Positions 57,004 through 64,000 of a DNA stretch of 64,000 nucleotides are shown here, in pieces. The position numbers and the translations under genes are program-made. A model generated the notes under the pieces. The model made no database searches. It was not told the DNA's origin and worked only from the letters and a program-made list of their open reading frames with translations. Location of the stretch: the NCBI GenBank assembly GCA_963675135.1, contig OY776120.1, positions 27,649,055 through 27,713,054 of the forward strand, in the 5' to 3' direction. Each line of letters begins with the position of its first letter. Positions within the stretch are counted from its first letter, which is position 1. This stretch comes from Galeopsis tetrahit (Eukaryota; Streptophyta; Magnoliopsida; Lamiales; Lamiaceae).

Positions 57004-57379
57004 ATATTATATATGTCTTCTTAGGCTTTATGTTGTGCTGGAGTGGTGATGTTTACGAAGGATATATTTTGATGATTTCATGTTTGTTGATTTTTTATGT
57101 GTTTCAATCACATTTTGATGATTTTCATTTGAAATATATTATGCGGTTATAGTTATTCGAATCCGGCCCGGATTCGTCCGATATCCGTATACCGAATATT
57201 TCGAATTCGTATTCGAATCCGGCTTTTCCGTATCCGACTCCGAATTCGAGAAAAAAATATGGTTTAGGATACGGTATAAGCACTATCTGTCCGTATCCGA
57301 TCCGTTTTCACCCCTAACAATTATCTTAAAGTTTAGATTAAATTGTAAATGAGGAAAAGATTGTGATTTAATTAGCAAT

Positions 57380-58796
57380 TAATCAAAATATTTATTTATT
57401 TAAGGTGTTGTGGTTGATATTGAAGGGTGATTTACAATTTATTAAGAGTTATTTTATTATTACTTAAATTTTTTTTTTCGAAATTTTATAATTTTTTTAA
57501 AAGTTATTTTTATATTTATTAAATATTAAAATTATTTATAATATAAATATTTATTTTATTAACTTTCCGGTAAGTATGTCTATATTTTGAGGGTTAGAAT
57601 TATAAAGATATAGTATTTTTATACGGGGACATTAAATATGTTAAGTGTATAAATTTTTATAGGAAAGTGGAGGATAAAATTTATTTCATTCATTTTTTTT
57701 TTTCCATCGGAGCTTTATCCACCTCCCGCCGATTAAAATAAATTAAAAAAAAAGGTTAAGTGGGTGAATCATAAGACACGAGTAAAAAGTATTGAAGCAC
57801 ACGCAAGTTTGGTGCATAAAAAAGCATGATGATGGGTGGGACCCACTATGAATCGTGTGGTAAATTATAGCCGCTGCCTAATTGCAGGCCAGGCCCCACT
57901 CTCTTTGACTCTTCTGTGTCTTACACCCTGCCTGCTGCCCTACTCTACCCCTTTTTTTTTTTTTTCCTAATATTAACACTGTAATATTTTTAAAAGTCTC
58001 TTTATTTGATTTAAAGACAATTTATTTGAAAGTTTTATATGGGCTGACTTTAAATTAACACTATAATCTTTTTCCTCTTATTTTATAATGCTTAAAAAGG
58101 TTACCTTTTATCTTTAAAATACTAGTATTACTTTGTTTTTATTGAATCTATTTTTCGTTTTTTCATTCAACTGATCACATTTATTGGCATGATCCCACTA
58201 GAGATAAAAGTTCAAAGAATTCTGTGAGGGTGGAAGGTAAAAAGTAGTGCGTCAGATGTAATACTATTGTAAATAAAAATTTCATAACACTAGTGTATAG
58301 TTGTCCAGACCATTCCAAGAAGGTGAAAAGAACCGAGTGTAGTATTTGTTCATAAAAAATTTAAGATCTTCATTTTCAATTAAGACAACCTTACACATTC
58401 TCGATAAAAAAAAGTATTCTTATATCAAGAAAAATAGAGATACAATAGAAAGATAAAGATCCATCAAACACCAATAAATTCCATAAATTGAAAGAGAAAT
58501 CTTCCAAAGCGTAGAATCCACACAAGGCTTAAGAAAAATAACAAGATCGATAACTCAAAAATAAAAACAAAAGTTCATAACACTATTCAAACATAACTTA
58601 TTATAATAGCTATATCTGAGATACAGAATGATTCAATTGTCCATTTAAATTTAATATAAGATTTAGGGTAAAAGTTGTTTATTAGTATTATAAATGATAA
58701 AATAATTTTTTATTGAAGGTGTATTAGTAATTGAGTAAATAAGACAAAAAAAAAAGATGTTTAGTGTGAACAAAAATTAATAACTTTTTGTGTAAT
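57380..58796. other. intergenic, no gene seen
   Basis: AT-rich with homopolymer runs. A GC-richer island at 57840-57950 shows no coding frame. Confidence 0.5.
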
Positions 58797-58799
58797 TTA

Positions 58800-59036
58800 G
58801 GTTGTACGTGTTCGGAGGATGGATTTGATTTGAGAAGGGATTCAAATGAAAGAATTTAAAAATAGATGATTTCAAATGACGTTTTAGTGAGAATTTAAAT
58901 TTTTTTCAATTTTAACTAAAAAAAATGTTAATTATTTGAAATACATTAATTTACATTTTTTAATCCAAACAAGTGGAGTGAATTTGGATGGTAAATTAGA
59001 AATTTATAGATCAAATTCCTCCATCTAAATGGAGCC
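58800..59036. mobile_element. 237-bp Tourist-like MITE
   Basis: Ends GGTTGTACGTGTTCGGAGGA and CTCCATCTAAATGGAGCC are partly inverted, flanked by TTA at 58797-58799 and 59037-59039, the 3-bp duplication of PIF/Harbinger elements. Confidence 0.6.
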
Positions 59037-59039
59037 TTA

Positions 59040-60774
59040 GATTATTTTTAAGAATGAATAATCTAATAAGGGATCGATCAAAATGATAAATGAACAATCT
59101 AATTCTTAATGGAGGGAGTAATAGGTTATATGTATCATTTCAACTTTCATGAATGCAATTAAGTTTTCACTAATCTTGTAATTCACTTTATCGCCTGTTT
59201 GCTTGTATTTCCAATTTCAATTTATATCATTCAACTTTTTGGGTACGTTTAATTATATTTTTTACTATTTACATATAAAATATTAAAAAAAAGTTAAATG
59301 AGACGTGAACTTACGTGTTTTTATAATACTTAAATTTTAAAAATATTACTGTACAAAAACATGCAAGACTCTGAAATATTACTGTACAAAAACATGCAAA
59401 ACTCCAGAAATAAAGTTCACAATGTTTATGCAAAAATTTATGTTATATCTTGGAGAATGGAGATGGTGGTTACAATTAGTCGGGTATGACCGGTCTTTAC
59501 GATTTGGATCGTCCATTTTCATAAATCGATTCATCGGGACTAATTTATCTAATAAGTTTTGAGAATTAAGACAAGTTCAGGGCCCAACCTCGTCCGGATC
59601 GAGTCTGGTGCTCAAATGTTTATTGACCTTGTCATGTCGGTGTAATCAGGAAAATTTAGCCTTCAAGATAGGATCGACACCTAAAAAGTGCATGTATGTA
59701 ATGTGTATGTACCATGCATTAAATGTTCAACAGGTCTTCGAGCTCAATGATTGACTCGTAGACCTACTATCGATACGGTATTCGAGGAATGCCTACAACG
59801 AAAGCAATTTTATCATACCTTTCCACTTGTCTTCAATGCACATATAAAATCAAGATCTCAATTCTAAAATGAAGGGTTAAGAACTTAATCAGACAAATAT
59901 TGTATCCACTATAAATAACATACTTAATTCTAGAATAAAGGGAAGAGTGGTGAATGTACAAAGACACCCTTATCATCTATACAACCAAAGCCTCAAAAAG
60001 CATTCAAGAAGTTCATCTATACAAATAAATAATCGGTCCTAACAAACCTTTAATGAATTTATCTTCTCATATCAAGTGATGATACACAATAGTAATACTT
60101 TTAAGGTGAAGTTATATAAATCATAAAATATAAAATTACTGTTTAATTTCAACTAAAAAAAAAAAAAAGAACTTCTCTAAAAGTAAAAAGAAAAAGAAAT
60201 TGAAAAAGGTTTGATGCAAATGAAGTAGAGTAATATTAATTTGAATGGTAATGAGCAAAGGACAAAGAGAGGTGGAGAACCAAACAACAACACACTAACT
60301 ATGAGAAAACGATTTCTCTATAAAATCCAACACACTCACTAGTGGATTTAAAGAACCTTTCATTGACCATATATTATTATTAATATACTTCTATACCCTA
60401 ACTCCAAACATACACAATTTTATTTTTAATTTAACTGTACAAGTTGTAAAAACTCGAGTTTACGTATTTTTAAATAATAATATTATTTATAAAATACATA
60501 AATTTGAAAAGGCCATATACAAAATATAAATACTTTGTTGCACTCAGTTACATTTTACTTTCTTTGCTCATTTATAAATTTTCTATTTTGTCATTTTGGT
60601 CCGTCTTCGTCTAATGTAGTGTCGTTTCAAAAAAACAATAAAAAAGCAAAAAAAAATGTATGACATCACTCCTCCTTTGACTCGCCCATCTCTTTCTTAA
60701 CACCCCTCCTTTCCCCTCTTTCCTCTGTTCCCCTTTCTCTCTCTCTCTCCCTCTAAAACTCAGTGAGTTTTAAT
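59040..60774. other. intergenic and 5' region of the U-box gene
   Basis: No coding region. Direct repeat AAATATTACTGTACAAAAACA (about 59340 and 59375). A TATA-like CTCTATAAAATCC lies at 60315. A CT-rich leader occupies 60700-60755 just before the start codon. Confidence 0.5.
60363..60368 (+). promoter_or_regulatory. W-box (TTGACC) upstream of the U-box gene
   Basis: TTGACC matches the WRKY-binding W-box TTGAC(C/T). A second one, TTGACT, lies at 60677-60682 about 95 bp before the start codon. PUB genes of this group are known to respond to stress and immune signals. Single hexamers are weak evidence. Confidence 0.4.
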
Positions 60775-62040
60775 ATGGTGAGGGACGATTTGAATGTAAC
60801 CGTCCCGAGTTACTTCCGGTGCCCGATCTCTCTCGACGTTATGAAATCTCCGGTGAGCCTCTGCACCGGCGTCACCTACGATCGGAGCAGTATCCAGCGC
60901 TGGCTCGACGCCGGCAACAACACCTGTCCTGCCACCATGCAGGTGCTACATAATAAAGACCTCATCCCCAATTACACCCTCCAACGACTCATCAAAGTCT
61001 GGGTCGACTCGGTCCCGACTCGTCCCCTCAACTCACCTCCACCGCCTCTTCACTCCCTCACTTCTCATAACGCCACTCAACTCGTTCACCAACTCAGATC
61101 CATGCATAATCACGGTTTTCTCAATTGTACTGCGATTGCGCAAAATATTTGCAGCCTCACCTCGTTCGCCGCCGAATCGGAGGAAAACGGAAGGTTTTTA
61201 GCGGCGGACGGCGCCCGCATTCTGCCATTGCTTCTGTCTCTTGTTGGAAACGTGAAGGATTTAGGTTTATTGGAGAAGGTTATTGTGTTTATCAATGAAT
61301 TGCTGAAAATTTCCGAGAAAATTGTGGAGTTGGATCATGAAATTGTGAACATTGATAATCTTAAATCGTCGATTATTACGAGTCTGAAGCAAGGGAGATT
61401 GGAATTAAGAATAGAAGTAGCCAAATTCCTGAATCTCATATCCACGAAATTGCGCCTAGGGCTACATTCATCATCAATTTCAGAAGATGAAGAGATTTAC
61501 TCCGAGCTTCTGCGATTAATAACCACTTGCGGTTGGAAATTCGAAACCGTCGACAATTGCTTGAATTTCCTGACGATTTCGTCGCTTTTGAAGAAAAACA
61601 GAGCAAAACTTGTTCGTTGCGGCGGAGTCAAGGCAGTCACGGCGGCGCTCACCGCGGCGGAAATGAACGCCGCATCGACGGAAAAATCGCTAAAGCTACT
61701 AGAATTAATGTCTGCTTGCAAAGAAGGGAGGAACGAGATTTGTGGAAGCCAAATCTGCGTGGAGGCGATAGTGAAGAAGTTGTTGAAGGTATCGACGGCG
61801 GCGACGGAGCAGGCGGTGGGGGTGCTGTGGAGCTTGTGCTGTTTGTTCGGGGAGAAGAGGGCGGCGGCGGCGGTGGTGGAGAGCAATGGAATGGGAAAGA
61901 TATTGATGGTGTTGCAGAGTAATTGCTCGCCGGCGGTGAGGCAAATGTGCGGCGATCTGCTGAGAGTATTCCGGTGTAGTACGAAGAGTTCTTGTGTTTC
62001 TTGGTATGATACGAAAAATAGTCATATTATGCCGTTTTGA
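60775..62040 (+). CDS. U-box E3 ubiquitin ligase with ARM-type repeats (PUB26-29 clade)
   Basis: An intronless gene of 421 aa. The start ATG at 60775 is chosen because the four codons before it open with GTG and the protein family begins M-x-D-D-L-x-VTVP. Residues about 11-85 form the U-box (YFRCPISLDVMKSPVSL, TGVTYDRSSIQRWLDAG, NTCPATMQVL, PNYTLQRLI), which recruits the E2 enzyme. The rest is helical ARM-like repeats (for example CLNFLTISSLLKKNRAKLVR, LKLLELMSACKEGRNEIC, VKKLLKVSTAATEQAVGVLW) that bind substrates. The end SWYDTKNSHIMPF is shared with PUB27-like proteins. It should act in the cytosol, attaching ubiquitin to target proteins. Length and domains are complete. GC is higher than in the surroundings, as usual for an expressed gene. 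It is the only host gene seen; the exact orthologue within PUB26-29 is not settled. Confidence 0.95.
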   Translation: MVRDDLNVTVPSYFRCPISLDVMKSPVSLCTGVTYDRSSIQRWLDAGNNTCPATMQVLHNKDLIPNYTLQRLIKVWVDSVPTRPLNSPPPPLHSLTSHNATQLVHQLRSMHNHGFLNCTAIAQNICSLTSFAAESEENGRFLAADGARILPLLLSLVGNVKDLGLLEKVIVFINELLKISEKIVELDHEIVNIDNLKSSIITSLKQGRLELRIEVAKFLNLISTKLRLGLHSSSISEDEEIYSELLRLITTCGWKFETVDNCLNFLTISSLLKKNRAKLVRCGGVKAVTAALTAAEMNAASTEKSLKLLELMSACKEGRNEICGSQICVEAIVKKLLKVSTAATEQAVGVLWSLCCLFGEKRAAAAVVESNGMGKILMVLQSNCSPAVRQMCGDLLRVFRCSTKSSCVSWYDTKNSHIMPF

Positions 62041-63739
62041 TTGGATTGGGTATAAATCTTTTCGAATTATTTTTGTGAGTTGATGATGATGTAAATGTAA
62101 AAGCAATTTTGTTGAGAAAAATATATTTATAGTAGTAGTAAAGAAAATTGGATTTTAGTTTGATTGATTGTTGAAAATGAAATGGTTGAATGTTTTGATT
62201 TGATGGTTGTGAGTGATAGATATTTATCCTTAGCCAAACAAAACATGAGGGGATGTTACTGCCTAACAAGAATATAATATCACATAGACCTCTAAAAAAA
62301 AAAAAAGTTTGTTTATATTGATAACTCAGTCAAACATTTAGTCTATTAGACTCGTTTGCGAATCGAATCGAATGTTATTTTAGCTTGGTAATGCAATTGA
62401 CCAAACACGACATCCGTCCAAAAATTACTCAAGTCATCTTCAAACTTCAAGTTCTCAGCTCGACTTGAATAATAGTTCTAATCACATTATTATGATATCG
62501 TGTTAAGAACAAATTATTAACGCGTTCCTATTCTGATCGATCAAAATAACAATTGTGAAAATTGTCTTACAAATTAAATTTTATGAAAATTTGGTGAGGC
62601 TGTCTTCATATCACAAATTAACGAGCAAGGGGGTGTTACAAATTCTAGATATTATTTAAGAACATTTCCTTTTCAATACAAGTGTTTCTTTTTTATTGTT
62701 ACTGTTTTTAATTGATTAAATAATCACTTTGAAATTAATTTTGAAAAACAATCATAGGTAATTTAAGTGGGTGTTTACCAGTAATTTATAAAAAATAAAC
62801 ATTCTCACAATTCCACAAAAGTTTTATGCTTTCATTTTTAGTTTGTTTCACAAATGTTTGTATACCCAAAATGAAAATAATTATCACCTCACAGTATACA
62901 CATATTTATATTGCATGTCACTACTTTTGAAATCTATCATACACTCAATTCAACTTACGAAGTACTTTATTTACTTTATATATAAAATTTTATAAAATTA
63001 CCCAACAAAAGTTTAATCATTACATTTTAAAAAAAAATTATGTGTCCAAAATTCCAGGCCAACTTTTATGAAACGAATGAACATTAAAAATCAAGTGTAT
63101 CTATACACTCAATTGCATAAAACAATTTGTCTTATATATAAAAAAAAATCAATCCAAATCGAAATATAAATTTTAATTTGGTTTTTTCAATAAGATTCAA
63201 CTTGCGGTTTTGAAATTTTTTTTTTCTTTTTATATTTTGGTTTGGTTTTCAATTTTCTCTAATAAAAATGAATAGACCGAATCAAAACAATTTAATATTA
63301 TATAAATAAAAAATACTACTCCGCATTTATTTAGAATTAAAAAAAATCTATTGTTTCCTAATTTCCTATAATCCTATTTTCTATATCCCAACTCCTAATC
63401 ACATTCAATCAGAATTGAGAATTCTTGGGATTGTTTCAACGTTTAAGATTTTACATTTTTGTTTGTGTATTATGTTTTCTTGAATTCTTATGCGTGAATT
63501 AAAAAAAATATAAATATGATGAGATTTGGTTAAACTGACCAAATCGATCGAAGTACTTGGTTTCAGCGGTTTGATTTTCAGTTTTGTAATAAAAAAAAAA
63601 ATTGTAATTTGATTAATAGAACCCACTATTGCACACTGAAAATACATTAATCTATATTAAAAAAAAAAAAAACTGGAGAGGTGAGAAATTGTTAGAGATA
63701 ACTCTTAAGTTTATATCATAAGAACAATTAAGATGTATA
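62041..63739. other. 3' region of the U-box gene and intergenic DNA, no gene seen
   Basis: AT-rich with several A runs. The U-box transcript end is likely within the first 250 bp. No further coding region. Confidence 0.5.
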
Positions 63740-64000
63740 TGTTAGGATTCCCACCTCCTCATGATAAGTTGGAATATATTTTTAGTTTTGATGGTCAAAA
63801 TCATGTAATCAATTATTCTATGTAATTTTTAATCTGATAGGTTTATAAGTTGATGATTGTATGTAACAACTTAGTTAATAGTCTTTTAAGTCTTATGGGG
63901 TCAGTTGAATGTGTATCAGTTGACACCATGTCAAGTCATTGTTCGTTTACTTAAGATGAGAAGAGTGAAGACCTTAAAGATGAAGTCCATAAGTGAGACT
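63740..64000. mobile_element. start of an LTR running off the window (copia, Sire-like)
   Basis: Starts TGTTAGGATTCCCACC and contains TTTTTAGTTTTGATGGTCAA and GAAGAGTGAAGACCTTAAAG, similar in order to the solo LTR at 49500 (TTTAGTTTTGATGGCAAAA, GAAGAGTAGAAGACTAAAG). It is cut by the window edge. Confidence 0.6.

Larger units (their letters stand above)
55689..57316 (+). mobile_element. 1.6-kb hAT element carrying a BED-finger gene fragment
   Basis: Perfect 23-bp inverted repeats starting TAGGGGTGAAAACGGATCGG, with the 8-bp target duplication ACAATTAT at 55681-55688 and 57317-57324. Subterminal parts are full of TATCCG/CGGATA words. It encodes only the start of a hAT transposase, so it cannot move itself. 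Confidence 0.95.
55393..57379. mobile_element. MITE split by a hAT element
   Basis: Left end GGTTAATTACAAATTAAATC and right end (reverse) GATTAATTGCTAATTAAATC pair as inverted repeats. The hAT element at 55689-57316 is inserted inside. No clear duplication flanks it. Without the insertion it is about 360 bp. Confidence 0.55.

Noticed and set aside
1..64000. CRISPR arrays, operons or bacterial mobile elements
   Set aside because: The tandem arrays lack spacer variation, the genes have introns and TATA boxes, and all elements are plant transposon types.

Overview
The window reads as repeat-rich nuclear DNA of a flowering plant, probably a eudicot. It is AT-rich and contains Ty3/gypsy, Ty1/copia, LINE, hAT, CACTA and several MITE families, plus one plant-type U-box E3 ligase gene (60775-62040). 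Nothing looks bacterial or organellar. The species cannot be named from the sequence alone.

Layout. (1) 607-17138 is a decayed minus-strand Ty3/gypsy element of the Tat type. It has two RNase H domains, an antisense extra ORF (2647-4691) and an 85-bp tandem array. A copia RT fragment (1704-2573) sits beside the extra ORF. A 4.26-kb hAT element (7059-11322, target duplication GCTACGGA) is inserted in its integrase, and that hAT itself carries a 720-bp MITE (8304-9023, target duplication GTTTTCAT). (2) 17273-19076 holds small MITEs. (3) 19178-39746 is a three-layer nest: a foldback element with MULE-like ends and a 30-bp minisatellite holds an outer CACTA element (20358-39652, broken TNP2), which holds an inner CACTA element (29217-39374). 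(4) 40218-46404 has a 280-bp solo LTR and a young copia element (LTRs differing at one of 214 positions). (5) 47411-57379 has a retroposon-like insert, a 1.74-kb solo LTR, a LINE L1 remnant and a hAT carrying a MITE inside its BED-finger exon. (6) 60775-62040 is the intronless U-box gene, the one convincing host gene. (7) An LTR start runs off the right edge at 63740.

The inner CACTA element is the most interesting part. Its TNP2 transposase (five exons, 1241 aa) and its second gene of the plant transposase 24 type (five exons, 432 aa) both assemble without stops or frameshifts on GT-AG introns. It also carries a small intact gene for a GRF-type zinc finger with a coiled coil and C-terminal membrane segment, divergent from TNP2. 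Palindromic CCGACGGA/TCCGTCGG dyads occur at both ends and also just upstream of every TATA box I can place. This suggests an intact element whose own DNA-binding protein controls its promoters; that is inference.

Coordinates of mobile-element ends with target-site duplications are exact as read. Those of degenerate elements are approximate.
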